From assembly GCA_947480015.1 (NCBI GenBank), contig CANKBS010000026.1:1-51414 (forward strand): DNA of 51,414 nucleotides, in the 5' to 3' direction. Both the position numbers and the translations under genes were made by a program. The stretch is from Sphingobacteriaceae bacterium. GTDB taxonomy: Bacteria > Bacteroidota > Bacteroidia > B-17B0 > Aurantibacillaceae. Positions within the stretch are counted from its first letter, which is position 1. Each line of letters begins with the position of its first letter. Under the pieces are notes generated by a model that ran no database searches, was not told the origin of the DNA, and saw only the letters and a program-made list of their open reading frames with translations. Shown here in pieces: positions 43,152 through 51,414 of the stretch.

Positions 43152-43733
43152 TTATACGAGCGCGTCCATGGTCACCTTTACCACATTGTTTAATTCAGTT
43201 TTAGTAGCGCCACTTTGACTTAATACTTTTAAACCACACAGGGCATTAAATAAAAAGGGACCATATGATTTGGCAGGCTTAGAAAGTGTAATGGCTTTTT
43301 TTGTTTGTGCATCAGCCAGCCAGGTGCCGAATAAGTCCTGCACGTTATCTTTGTTATTGCAGACAACTTGCGCCGTTTTATCGCAACGTTTACTCATTTC
43401 GGCGGCAGCATTTACCATTAAACAGCCGTTATCTTCGGGGTGATTGATCAAATGATTCACCACTTCCTTAAATAGCAATTCAATTTTTTGCAAGCCATTC
43501 AGGTTTTGTTCGTCAACCTGATCATAAGCTTTAGTTTCTTGGAGCTTATAAAAATCGAGTGATTGCAGATAGAGACTGTGTTTATCTTTAAATGAATCAT
43601 AAAGGCTACTGCGGCTTAAACCTGTGGCTTTTAAGATTTCATCAATAGAAGTACCATTATATCCGTTTTGTTTAAATATTCCTGAGGCTACTTCTAAAAC
43701 TTTTTCTTTGTTGAATTGTTTAACTTTAGGCAT
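43152..43733 (-). CDS. TetR-family repressor
   Basis: Protein of 193 aa from the ATG at 43733. A longer frame to 43805 exists, but its first ATG lies upstream of the promoter and inside the operator, so it cannot be the start. The N-terminal HTH shows as KEKVLEVASGIFKQNGYNGT, SIDEILKATGLSRSSLYDSF and KDKHSLYLQSL; the rest is a helical ligand and dimer domain (FLFNALCGLKVLSQSG). It should repress its own promoter through the palindrome at 43772-43797 and thereby co-regulate tatD. No efflux gene is adjacent, so its inducer is unknown. Confidence 0.9.
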   Translation of the reverse strand: MPKVKQFNKEKVLEVASGIFKQNGYNGTSIDEILKATGLSRSSLYDSFKDKHSLYLQSLDFYKLQETKAYDQVDEQNLNGLQKIELLFKEVVNHLINHPEDNGCLMVNAAAEMSKRCDKTAQVVCNNKDNVQDLFGTWLADAQTKKAITLSKPAKSYGPFLFNALCGLKVLSQSGATKTELNNVVKVTMDALV

Positions 43734-43762
43734 AGTTTTGTAAATTTGATTGATACATGTCA

Positions 43763-43794
43763 CAAAACTAGTTATTTGGAACGAACATTCCAAA
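43763..43794 (-). promoter_or_regulatory. Promoter of tetR-tatD
   Basis: On the minus strand: TTTG, 20 bases, TAGTTTTG, matching the consensus exactly. The -33 element and spacer lie within the operator palindrome. Predicted start of transcription is near 43757, giving a leader of about 24 bases to the ATG at 43733. Confidence 0.75.
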
Positions 43795-43797
43795 TAA
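43772..43797. promoter_or_regulatory. TetR operator palindrome
   Basis: Perfect inverted repeat TTATTTGGAA / TTCCAAATAA with a 6-base centre CGAACA; ten paired bases per arm is typical of TetR operators. It covers the -33 element of the tetR promoter, so binding would block RNA polymerase (autorepression). Confidence 0.8.
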
Positions 43798-43820
43798 ATC
43801 ATCAAAAATTAATCATTTCT

Positions 43821-44546
43821 TTACCAGATGCCGAATTGTTCATGAAGCATGGTTTTAAACCACTTCTCGTGTCCGTATTGTTTGGTGAGATCGGCCTTAA
43901 GTTCCGGGACTGAATAAATTTTTTTCTTTTTGGGTAAGATAAAAAGTGAGGGGGCAGGTTTTATAATTTCCACTTTGGTTGCAAAATAAACCACACCGCC
44001 ATCTTCGGTTGCTAAGCCCAGTATGGTGCCTGGTAATCCGTTAAAACTTTCGGGACCACTCGAAGGAATGATATCGTAAGAAAACCAGGCGTAAATGCGG
44101 GTACTGTCGTTAGCTTGCCAAATGGCTTTACGGCAGCTATAACCGGCTATTTTACGGGAGCTTTCGGTTATTTTCCAGGGGCGTTTAAAGAGGCTGTCGG
44201 AGAGGTGCAATTCTTCTCCCCAAATGGTTTTAATGAGGTAACGGCTATTGGTATTAAAATTCTGGTACACGCTGTTTTTAGAAGTGGCCCAGCTGAGCAC
44301 TTCTCGCAATTCACTCTCCTGAGGTTTAAAAAGAGAAAAGGTATCGCTGATATAAAGTTCAAAAAAATCGATTTTGATTTTGTCTTCTTCTTTTACCCAG
44401 CGCTGGATATCATTATTCTCTTTAAATTTTTTATACAGATTTGTTTTACGCTCAAAAGTAATTTTAGCACCGTTAATCTGAGCCCTGAGAGGCAGGGCTA
44501 GCAATAAAACAAGAAAACAGAAAAATAGTTTACTGATCGTTTTCAT
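43821..44546 (-). CDS. GLPGLI-family exported protein
   Basis: Protein of 241 aa with a signal peptide ending LPLRAQ. The signature SFNGLPGTILGLATEDGGVV identifies the GLPGLI family, Bacteroidota exported proteins with a conserved beta-rich core of unknown biochemical role; KIAGYSCRKAIW is its other conserved block. The gene overlaps the TonB-receptor-like gene upstream by 17 bases, the usual pairing, so the two probably work together in the envelope. Confidence 0.88.
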   Translation of the reverse strand: MKTISKLFFCFLVLLLALPLRAQINGAKITFERKTNLYKKFKENNDIQRWVKEEDKIKIDFFELYISDTFSLFKPQESELREVLSWATSKNSVYQNFNTNSRYLIKTIWGEELHLSDSLFKRPWKITESSRKIAGYSCRKAIWQANDSTRIYAWFSYDIIPSSGPESFNGLPGTILGLATEDGGVVYFATKVEIIKPAPSLFILPKKKKIYSVPELKADLTKQYGHEKWFKTMLHEQFGIW

Positions 44547-47265
44547 CTTCCACTTTGTTTTTTTGACTGTTGAATTTATATAAGACTTTCAATAAAAAAT
44601 AACGTTTAATGATTTGGGTTTTGGTGTCAATAATCTGATTCGAGTTAATGGTACGCTGATTAGAAATATTTTGATTTAAAATATCGTTAGCGTTAATAGA
44701 AATGATGAGTCCCTGTGTTTTAAGAAACATTTTTCCTAAAGAGGCATTTAAAATAAAATACCGGATATTATAACCCGGCGAGCGGTTACCATTATCTGTA
44801 TAGGTGCCATCGGTAGAGACAATTATTTTTTTAGGAAGTTTGAGACTTAGGTTTCCATCGAGGCTATAGGTGTAATAAGGTTGAAGCGATTGCAGGGAGA
44901 TGGTTGATTTTGGAACGTTATAATTGTATCTCCCACCAATTTCAATATTAAATTTTTCTTTATTCTTTTCGAAGTGAAGCGATGGGGAAACGCTGATGTT
45001 TTGGGAAATATTTTGAGCCGTGTTCACAAAGGAAACGCTGTTGTTAAAATTTCCATTCAAACCATAATACACTTTTAAGATTTTTTTGAATACCGGAAAG
45101 CCTCCGCCCATATAGAGATTGGCATTATAATTACCGTTAATGTTGATGGGTTGCGTAATGGCTTTGCCAATGGAATCGTAGACTGTTGTGTAGGAAATTT
45201 GGTTGCTTGTATTGTTGTAATTGGCACCTGACCAAAAATTCACATCCGATATGCCTTTATAAAAATAATAGTTCATGCCTAAGTTATTGCTAAAGGTGGG
45301 TTTAAGATCGGGATTACCTTTAGAAATACGGTTGGGGTCGGTATTATCGGTAACCGGTTGCATTTGCTGCAATTCGGGTTGTTGTGAATTTGTGCTGTAG
45401 TTGAGTGAGAGATTAGAGCCTTGAGAGATGCGGTAATTAAAGGAGGCCATTGGTAAAATATTTGTGACATTCAATTGTAGTTTCTGACCATTACTAAGAT
45501 TCGTGTTTTCCTGCTGAATGTTCCTGAAATAGGAGCCTATCGAAATGCGGTATTTTTTTACTTCGAAAATTAATTTGGTGCCGGCCCGGTTAATAATTCG
45601 TTTGTTTGAGAAATTATTTGACAGATCGGTGTTAAACAGGTCATAGCCCGCCCCTTTGTTATCGTATGTTCGGCGGTTATTGCTGTTATGGTTATTAGTG
45701 AAATTGTAGCTCAGTTCGGTTTTAAATTTTTTACTCAAGGGTTCAACATACAGTACCGATGCATTGTTCTCCATTTTAATGTTGGACTGTGTGCGTTGTT
45801 GCACTAAGCTGCTATCTAACAATTCGTTTTTGTGATTTGTAAAATCGGTATTGAGTTTGGTTGAGCTGCTACTTTCGGTATAAATGGGTTGGTAAGTGAG
45901 AGTTAACACCCGGTCTTTCTTTTTAAAATTACGGTTGAGTTTAAAAAGCACATTTATATCGCTGTTATAGGTGATGGTGTTATTGTTTATTTTAGTGCTC
46001 CGTGTAAGTTCATTGTTTTCTGAAATAAAATCATCGTTTTGACTACTCGTGTTCTCGCTTACACTGTACTTTAATTTCGGTGCCACCGTTAGTTCGGTAA
46101 GCGAATCGAGTTTATGTGTGAAGCGTACATTAAATGCATGATTTTGATTTTTTGCCGTGTTGCTTTTAATCCGGCTATTTGTATACGAAGTATCTTTTAA
46201 GAAGAACTGGGTATTGGTTTCGGAACCGGAAACTAATTGGTTTTGATTAAACGTATAATCGGAATTAATCTTGCTGTTTTTGCCAATCTTATCATTAAAA
46301 TAAAATCCCGATTTTAATGTTTGTGGAATTCCCTTTGCGTTGGGAGCATTGCTGGTCCACATTCCCAAATCTTCGTCGTATTGACCATTTTGCTCGCCGG
46401 TTAACCCGTATTTGTTGGCATCCATGCCATTAAAGGCTTGTTTGGGTGTGTTTGCTGCAATACCAAATAAAGATACTTTTCGGTTGCCTTTAAATTTATT
46501 GGCCAGTAATTCGCCTTCGTAAAAGTTCTGAAAATCGCCGGCTGCTGAGGCTTTTCCAAAGTAGCCTTTTTTCGAATCCTCCTTCATTTTTAAATTCAGA
46601 ATTTTGAGCGTTTCATTTTTTCCTTCTTCGCTGCTTTCATTTTTTTTATCGTATACCTGCACATTCTCAATACTGGAGGCATTGAGGTTCCGTGTAGCAA
46701 TGGTAGGGTCGGAGCCAAAAAATTCATCACCATCCACCAACACCTGATCAACTTCTTTACCCTGAATGGTAATTTTACCATTGGCATCCACGCGCATACC
46801 CGGCAGTTTTTTCAGCAGGTCCTCAACCGTAGCATTAACAGCTGTTTTAAAAGAATCGGCTGTATAAACCAGGGTATCGCCTTTGTAATAACTTTTTTCT
46901 TTAAAGGCAATGATTTCAACTTCTTTTAAAGAAATGGATCTGGGAGGCAGGATCACATTTTTAAAATTAAACACCGTGTCATTTGCAGATGGCACCAGCA
47001 AATAAGTTTTGTCATTAAAATTTGGATGTGATAAGATGACAATATAAGTATCGAGTGGAATGCGGATGCTTTTGAAAATACCCTGATGATCGGATCGGGT
47101 ATAATTAATTAAGGTAGAATCGTTGAACTTTATGGCCATAAGCAATACATTGGGAAGGGCTTGTTTTGTGGCCGTATCTTTGGTGTTTCCTGAAATTTTA
47201 AGCGTTTGGGCATTTATAAAAAATGAACAAAATAAAAATATCAGTAAGGGTATTTTTTTGTTCAT
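44530..47265 (-). CDS. TonB-dependent-receptor-like outer-membrane protein
   Basis: Protein of 911 aa with a signal peptide ending FFINAQ. A carboxypeptidase-regulatory-like beta domain (about 20-105) is followed by a plug-like region with TVEDLLKKLPGMRVDANGK and VLVDGDEFFGSDP (about 130-200), then a large beta-barrel of the OMP_b-brl_3 type to the end (repeated NNNTITYNSD-like and Tyr/Asn-rich strands). Such proteins probably take up or sort a large ligand; the substrate is unknown and no SusD partner is next to it. A GLPGLI gene overlaps its 3' end. Compared with canonical receptors no Ton box was recognised. Confidence 0.85.
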   Translation of the reverse strand: MNKKIPLLIFLFCSFFINAQTLKISGNTKDTATKQALPNVLLMAIKFNDSTLINYTRSDHQGIFKSIRIPLDTYIVILSHPNFNDKTYLLVPSANDTVFNFKNVILPPRSISLKEVEIIAFKEKSYYKGDTLVYTADSFKTAVNATVEDLLKKLPGMRVDANGKITIQGKEVDQVLVDGDEFFGSDPTIATRNLNASSIENVQVYDKKNESSEEGKNETLKILNLKMKEDSKKGYFGKASAAGDFQNFYEGELLANKFKGNRKVSLFGIAANTPKQAFNGMDANKYGLTGEQNGQYDEDLGMWTSNAPNAKGIPQTLKSGFYFNDKIGKNSKINSDYTFNQNQLVSGSETNTQFFLKDTSYTNSRIKSNTAKNQNHAFNVRFTHKLDSLTELTVAPKLKYSVSENTSSQNDDFISENNELTRSTKINNNTITYNSDINVLFKLNRNFKKKDRVLTLTYQPIYTESSSSTKLNTDFTNHKNELLDSSLVQQRTQSNIKMENNASVLYVEPLSKKFKTELSYNFTNNHNSNNRRTYDNKGAGYDLFNTDLSNNFSNKRIINRAGTKLIFEVKKYRISIGSYFRNIQQENTNLSNGQKLQLNVTNILPMASFNYRISQGSNLSLNYSTNSQQPELQQMQPVTDNTDPNRISKGNPDLKPTFSNNLGMNYYFYKGISDVNFWSGANYNNTSNQISYTTVYDSIGKAITQPININGNYNANLYMGGGFPVFKKILKVYYGLNGNFNNSVSFVNTAQNISQNISVSPSLHFEKNKEKFNIEIGGRYNYNVPKSTISLQSLQPYYTYSLDGNLSLKLPKKIIVSTDGTYTDNGNRSPGYNIRYFILNASLGKMFLKTQGLIISINANDILNQNISNQRTINSNQIIDTKTQIIKRYFLLKVLYKFNSQKNKVEDENDQ

Positions 47266-47411
47266 GTGTTGGGCTTTGTGTAAAAATAAAAGTATTAAAA
47301 AAGTGTTGATAATTTGTTTTGAGGGAGAAGGACCAAGGTTTTTTGGCTTTTTTTGGGACTATTAAAACAATCCTTAATATTTTGGTATCTTTAGACTAAA
47401 ACCCAATTATC

Positions 47412-49340
47412 ATGGTAAATCCTATACTCAGACTAAGTTTTTTAATTGCCATTCTTTTTTCATTTACAGCTTTTTCTCAAAAAGAAAATTACCAATGGTA
47501 TTTTGGAAATCAAGCTGCATTAAGTTTTTCTACCAATCCACCAACTATTCTCAATAATAGTGCTTTGATGGCTAATAAAAGCTGTGCTTCAATTGCAGAT
47601 ACTGCCGGTAATTTATTGTTTTACACAAATGGTTTTGATATTTGGAACAAACAACACCAACTAATGGCCAATGGAGCGGCCTTAATTCCAGGTATTGTAA
47701 ATGCAAATGGAACTCAATCTTCAATTATACTTAAAAACCCTTCCAATTCAACTACCTACTATTTGTTTGCAACAAATGCGATTAATAATATTTACAGTTT
47801 ATACTATTCAATTATTGATATGAGCATGGCAGCTGGTCTTGGTTCTGTGACAGTGCGAAGTTATACCTTGGCAACAGGCATGACTGAAAAACTGACAGCC
47901 ACTAAACATTGCAATGGCATTGATAGCTGGGTACTAGCGCATGTTTATAATTCAGATAATTTTTTGGCTTTTCAATTAAGTGCAAGCGGGGTAAATACCA
48001 TCGCCATAGTTTCGAGCGTGGGTACTATTCATACTTATACACCAATACCAGGCTCTAGTGCAAATGCCCAAGGCTGTATGAAACTCTCACCACTTGGCCA
48101 AAAGTTGGCAGTTGTGAAGTATGCACCGGGAGGTTTAGAGTTATTCGATTTTAATAATGCAACTGGTGTAGTTAGTAACCCCTTGATGCTAGCAATGACA
48201 TATAGTTTGGGCTACGCCCAAGGTTATGGTTGTGAGTTTTCTCCTGATGAAACCAAAGTTTATGCCAGTGGAGGGCCTACAGGAGCCCTCTATCAATGGG
48301 ACCTTTGTGCCGGTTCCCCAACTGCTATTGCGGCTTCATTGACTTGGCTTTCGCCTACAATTAATATTTATAAATACAATTTACAGTTGGCTCCTAACGG
48401 TAAAATTTATGTCGCAAGAAATTTGCCAAGCCCAGCACAAAACCAATTAGGTGTTATTAATAATCCCAATGATGCTGGGCTTTCTTGTAATTACGTTGAT
48501 TTGGGGCAGAGCGTTGGAACTGCTACCTCCACACAAGGCCTCCCCAATTTTTCGAGCGAACAATTTCGTTTAAAGCCTAGTAATTACACTTATACTTATT
48601 CACCTTTACTTAGTTGTGCTACGGTTTCTTTTAGCGCACCCGCTCCAATAGCCATGAATCCATTGGCTTGCACAGCCCCTTCTTATTCTGTTTTAAATCA
48701 AAGTTGGAATTTTGGAGATGCTGCTTCAAGCGCTGCAAATATTTCAACACTTAATAACCCAATGCATGTATTTACAAATGCGGGCACTTATAAAGTTAAA
48801 TTGTTGTTGTATTATAATTGTCACTGCGATACACTTAGCCAAATGATAACTGTCACAAAAGCCGAACCTAACATTGGATTAAATGGAAAATTAAATATTT
48901 GTGCCGGGCAAAGTACGACCCTAACGGGCACGGGAGGAATTTCCTATCAATGGTCAAATGTTTCGGGCACTTCTGCCAGTGTGGTGGTAACGCCAAGTAT
49001 AAGCAGTACCTATACTTTAACGGCCTATGCCAGCGGCACACCTTGTCCTGCTGTTAAAATTTATACAGTGAATGTATCGACCTGTTTAGGAATTATAAAC
49101 AATACAGATGAATTGGAAATAAAAATTTACCCGAACCCAGCACATTCTTTTTTAAATGTTGAAACAGAACAAGCTATTGGTTTAAAAATTTATAATGAAA
49201 CAGGACAGTTAGTTTATGAAACAGATTCTTTAATCGGAGAGAAAAAATTAGATATTAGCGCTTTAAAGTCCGGTATTTATGTCATAAAATACAGTAGCAG
49301 TAAAGGAAGCAAGGCTTTGCGATTTGTGAAGATGGAGTAA
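47412..49340 (+). CDS. T9SS-secreted protein with beta-propeller-like and PKD domains
   Basis: Protein of 642 aa with a signal peptide ending AFSQ. Residues about 25-390 contain WYFGNQAALSFSTNPP, IADTAGNLLFYTNG, repeated SIADT/SPDETKVYASG-type blades and NGKIYVARNLP, the pattern of lactonase/WD-like propellers seen in secreted Bacteroidota proteins. A PKD domain (about 395-485) has SWNFGD and FTNAGTYKV. A Ig-like module with YQWSNVSGTSASV (about 490-555) follows. The C-terminal 80 residues are a type A T9SS sorting domain: IKIYPNPAHSFLNV and LKSGIYVIKY. It should be exported and attached by the machinery encoded in this window. The ligand is unknown. Confidence 0.85.
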   Translation: MVNPILRLSFLIAILFSFTAFSQKENYQWYFGNQAALSFSTNPPTILNNSALMANKSCASIADTAGNLLFYTNGFDIWNKQHQLMANGAALIPGIVNANGTQSSIILKNPSNSTTYYLFATNAINNIYSLYYSIIDMSMAAGLGSVTVRSYTLATGMTEKLTATKHCNGIDSWVLAHVYNSDNFLAFQLSASGVNTIAIVSSVGTIHTYTPIPGSSANAQGCMKLSPLGQKLAVVKYAPGGLELFDFNNATGVVSNPLMLAMTYSLGYAQGYGCEFSPDETKVYASGGPTGALYQWDLCAGSPTAIAASLTWLSPTINIYKYNLQLAPNGKIYVARNLPSPAQNQLGVINNPNDAGLSCNYVDLGQSVGTATSTQGLPNFSSEQFRLKPSNYTYTYSPLLSCATVSFSAPAPIAMNPLACTAPSYSVLNQSWNFGDAASSAANISTLNNPMHVFTNAGTYKVKLLLYYNCHCDTLSQMITVTKAEPNIGLNGKLNICAGQSTTLTGTGGISYQWSNVSGTSASVVVTPSISSTYTLTAYASGTPCPAVKIYTVNVSTCLGIINNTDELEIKIYPNPAHSFLNVETEQAIGLKIYNETGQLVYETDSLIGEKKLDISALKSGIYVIKYSSSKGSKALRFVKME

Positions 49341-49434
49341 GGTTATGTTAGTTTTTATGTTGGAGCAAAAAAATCATTTAAATTTTCGGATAATTCTAAA
49401 TTAAAATTTAAAAGTACAGGCTAAAATTAATTTA

Positions 49435-49442
49435 TAACTTTG
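49435..49442 (+). promoter_or_regulatory. -7 element directly before tsaC
   Basis: TAACTTTG matches the -7 consensus. It ends 4 bases before the GTG at 49447, so the predicted transcription start falls on or next to the start codon, leaving no room for a leader. No clear -33 TTTG is seen. Confidence 0.4.
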
Positions 49443-49446
49443 CGCT

Positions 49447-50070
49447 GTGCTTCTTCGCATTAACAGCAATAACATACCGGCCGGCAGTATTTCACAAATA
49501 GTGGACTGTTTAAAAAATGGCGGTATTATTATTTATCCCACCGATACAGTATATGCCTTGGGTTGTGATATAACCCAGGCCCGGGCCATTGAACGCATTT
49601 GTAAACTGAAGGGCATTAAACCCGAAAAAGCTAATTTTTCATTTGTGTGCAGCGATCTGAGTCATTTGTCGGAATACACCAAAGCCATACCCAATCATGT
49701 GTTCAGGGTGATGAAAAAAGCTTTACCTGGTCCTTATACTTTTATTTTAGAAGCCAATAACAACGTACCTAAATTATTAAAACAGGTAAAAAAAACGGTG
49801 GGCATCCGTGTGCCGGATAATGCCATTTGTAAAGAGATTGTGGAGAAGTTAGGCAATCCTTTAATTTCAACGAGTTTGCACGATAGCAGTGATGCCATTC
49901 TGGAGTATTTTTCTGATCCCGAACAAATTGAACAACAATACGGTGAGGTGGTAGATTTAGTGGTTGATGGAGGTTTCGGAAATATTTATACCTCTACAGT
50001 GCTTGATTGCAGTGGACATGAGATTGAAGTGATAAGAGAGGGTTTGGGAAGTTTGGAAGTGTTGAATTAA
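49447..50070 (+). CDS. tsaC: L-threonylcarbamoyladenylate synthase, TsaC/Sua5 family
   Basis: Protein of 207 aa from a GTG start. The YrdC-fold signature is clear: IIIYPTDTVYALGCD, RICKLKGIKPEKANFSFVCS, and KALPGPYTFILEAN; KKTVGIRVPDN and NPLISTSLH follow. It condenses threonine, bicarbonate and ATP to threonylcarbamoyl-AMP for the t6A37 modification of ANN-decoding tRNAs. Short TsaC-like form, without the Sua5 C-terminal domain. No other in-frame Met lies near the N-terminus, and the family N-terminus matches. Confidence 0.93.
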   Translation: MLLRINSNNIPAGSISQIVDCLKNGGIIIYPTDTVYALGCDITQARAIERICKLKGIKPEKANFSFVCSDLSHLSEYTKAIPNHVFRVMKKALPGPYTFILEANNNVPKLLKQVKKTVGIRVPDNAICKEIVEKLGNPLISTSLHDSSDAILEYFSDPEQIEQQYGEVVDLVVDGGFGNIYTSTVLDCSGHEIEVIREGLGSLEVLN

Positions 50071-50100
50071 TTTTGTTGAGTGATCCTCATGCCATCCACC

Positions 50101-50305
50101 GATGCTTCGACACGCTCAGCATAAACTAGCTCAGGATGACCAGCCTTCGATGCTTTGACACGCTTAGTATAATTCAGCTCAGAATATAGAAAGAATGGTC
50201 ATGGTGAGCCTGTCGAACCATGACTGTAGATGCCATCCTTCGACAGGCTCAGGATGACCAGCCTTCGATGCTTCGACACGCTCAGCATAAACAAGCTCAG
50301 GATGA
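50101..50305. repeat. Cluster of dispersed CTTCGACA/GCTCAGGATGA intergenic repeats
   Basis: A 39-bp unit, GATGCTTCGACACGCTCAGC and following bases to CAGGATGA, occurs at 50101-50139 and 50267-50305 with one mismatch; a diverged copy lies at 50148-50182. A further inverted element is at 50206-50217 (GAGCCTGTCGAA) with its exact reverse complement at 50239-50250, a 12-bp stem, and a smaller IR GGTCATGGT-like pair flanks 50198-50224. I know this style of intergenic repeat from Bacteroidota genomes, where it occurs in many copies; copy number here cannot be tested. Confidence 0.8.
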
Positions 50306-50328
50306 TACTTTTAAAATCTAAAGATTCT

Positions 50329-50748
50329 TTACAGATTAATCAAATGATGAATGGCCAGGTCGTAGCCGGAAAGTCCAAAGCCAGAGATGCTGCCAATGCA
50401 TTGAGCGCCTAAAAAAGAAACATGGCGAAAATCTTCGCGGGCAAAAATGTTACTAATGTGTACTTCAATAACAGGTGTTGTAATAGCTGCAATGGCATCG
50501 GCCAAAGCTACCGAGGTGTGGGTATAGCCTCCGGCATTGATGATAATGCCTTTGTAAGTAAATCCAAATTCGTGTAATTTATTAATGAGCTCACCTTCCA
50601 CATTACTTTGAAAATAAGTCAGTTCAATGTCGCGGTATTTTTTTTGAAGTTCGGCCAGGTAGGTTTCAAAATCTCGTGTTCCATAGGTTTCGGGTTCACG
50701 CTTGCCTAAGAGATTTAAATTTGGACCATTAATAATTGCTATCTTCAT
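50329..50748 (-). CDS. aroQ: 3-dehydroquinate dehydratase, type II
   Basis: Protein of 139 aa, the usual type II size. IINGPNLNLLGKREPETYGT at the start carries the Arg and Tyr of the flexible active-site lid; SNVEGELINKLHE, INAGGYTHTSVALAD and VEVHISNIFARE (His) are the rest of the site. It forms a dodecamer and catalyses the third shikimate step. It is divergent from xerD, a frequent arrangement in Bacteroidota, with 53 bases between the starts. Confidence 0.96.
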   Translation of the reverse strand: MKIAIINGPNLNLLGKREPETYGTRDFETYLAELQKKYRDIELTYFQSNVEGELINKLHEFGFTYKGIIINAGGYTHTSVALADAIAAITTPVIEVHISNIFAREDFRHVSFLGAQCIGSISGFGLSGYDLAIHHLINL

Positions 50749-50801
50749 TGGATGAAATTAATGTTTATTTTCTAATCAAAAAAGAGGGGTTAAAAGAGTT
50801 G

Positions 50802-51414
50802 ATGAGTTCCTGGAATGTTTATTATATACGCTTTAAGCAGTATTTGCAGCTCGAACGTTCTTTGTCTAAAAATTCGATCGAAGCCTATGCCGATGATCTA
50901 AAAAAACTGGAAAATTATTCGGAACTATTTTTAGGACATCAAAAACCCGAAGCTTTTAATTTCAGGCAATTACAAGATTTTATCGAATGGTTTGCCGGCC
51001 TAGGTTTTTCGGCAGCAACCCAGGCGCGGGTGATATCGGGACTTAAGACCTTTTATAAATTTCTTTTGCTTGAAAATGAGATCAAACAGAGTCCGGCCGA
51101 ATTATTAGAATCGCCCAAACTCGCGCGAAAACTTCCGGTATTTTTAAGTGTTCCTGAAATTGATCTGATGCTCAGTTTTATTGATCGCAGTACCATGGAT
51201 GGCGAAAGAAATCTGAGCATGCTCGAAACCCTTTACAGTTGTGGACTGCGGGTAAGTGAGTTAAACGGCTTAAAGATCACCGATCTGCATTTGGAAAGTG
51301 ATTATATAAAAGTTACAGGTAAAGGAAATAAAGAAAGACTGGTGCCCATTGGTAAGGGAGCCAAAAAACTCATTAAATCTTATCTGGCCAATGTGCGGGT
51401 TCACGTTCCCGTTA
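50802..51414 (+). CDS. xerD: Tyrosine recombinase XerD (5' part)
   Basis: The frame from the ATG at 50802 is open to the end of the window (204 codons), so the gene is cut there. It shows a SAM-like domain (FKQYLQLERSLSKNSIEAYA, AATQARVISGLKTFYKFLL) and the start of the catalytic domain: SPKLARKLPVFLS, LYSCGLRVSELNGL with the first catalytic Arg, and VTGKGNKERLVPIGKGAKKL. The remaining catalytic His, Arg and Tyr lie beyond the window. Similar to XerC at 31563, but the neighbouring aroQ and the sequence style favour XerD, the partner in chromosome dimer resolution. Confidence 0.88.
   Translation, partial: MSSWNVYYIRFKQYLQLERSLSKNSIEAYADDLKKLENYSELFLGHQKPEAFNFRQLQDFIEWFAGLGFSAATQARVISGLKTFYKFLLLENEIKQSPAELLESPKLARKLPVFLSVPEIDLMLSFIDRSTMDGERNLSMLETLYSCGLRVSELNGLKITDLHLESDYIKVTGKGNKERLVPIGKGAKKLIKSYLANVRVHVPV

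Noticed and set aside
43734-43805. Longer tetR protein starting at 43805
   Set aside because: The extra 24 codons run through the operator and the promoter, so they cannot be part of the mRNA started at that promoter; residues MPKVKQF begin the normal family N-terminus.
50230-50412. 60-codon plus-strand frame across the repeats
   Set aside because: It is built from the intergenic repeat and the antisense of aroQ.

Overview
The window is chromosomal DNA from a Bacteroidota bacterium, probably a non-pathogenic member of the Flavobacteriales/Sphingobacteriales-like lineages. The evidence is a complete gldK-gldL-gldM-gldN type IX secretion (T9SS) core preceded by a PorP/SprF-family gene, secreted proteins with T9SS C-terminal sorting domains, GLPGLI and DUF6913-type proteins, a fused alpha-beta 2-oxoacid dehydrogenase E1, AT-rich DNA, almost no Shine-Dalgarno sequences, and promoters of the Bacteroidota form TTTG-N18-20-TAnnTTTG. 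A genus cannot be assigned from the sequence alone.

Layout. 1-206: end of an insertion sequence (24-bp repeat array, IS21-like) and a bidirectional terminator. 360-1836: two small exported proteins. 2280-7113: a secreted beta-hexosaminidase (GH20) and beta-mannosidase (GH2) pair. 7691-16110: a six-gene, same-strand locus encoding two related exported subunit-like proteins, a 1138-aa outer-membrane protein with Ig-like, barrel, SdrB-like and SPOR-like parts, a four-domain FKBP prolyl isomerase, a PapD-like periplasmic chaperone and an OmpA lipoprotein. I read it as a candidate chaperone-usher-like surface fibre system. 16374-16625: ribosomal protein bL31. 16994-23143: porP-gldKLMN. 23284-27553: a thioredoxin-like protein and two SurA/parvulin-type folding factors. 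27584-31158: a decayed SpoIIE phosphatase fragment, an acyl-CoA carboxylase beta subunit, a DUF6913 protein and NrnA.

31285-32780: rpsU-xerC-hpf, where hpf has the one strong Shine-Dalgarno seen in the window. 32860-38605: an outer-membrane protein, branched-chain-type dehydrogenase E1, threonine aldolase and DNA primase. 38722-43733 (minus strand): pyrH, the rplM-rpsI-rpsB-tsf translation operon, tatD and an autoregulated tetR with a perfect operator. 43821-47265: a GLPGLI protein and a TonB-receptor-like barrel. 47412-49340: a T9SS cargo protein with a PKD domain. 49447-51414: tsaC, a block of dispersed intergenic repeats, aroQ and the 5' part of xerD.

Common theme: much of the window builds or loads the cell envelope. 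The T9SS exports CTD-bearing cargo, the periplasmic isomerases and thioredoxin fold outer-membrane proteins, and the 7691-16110 locus appears to be a second, separate surface-assembly route. No tRNA, rRNA or CRISPR array was seen.
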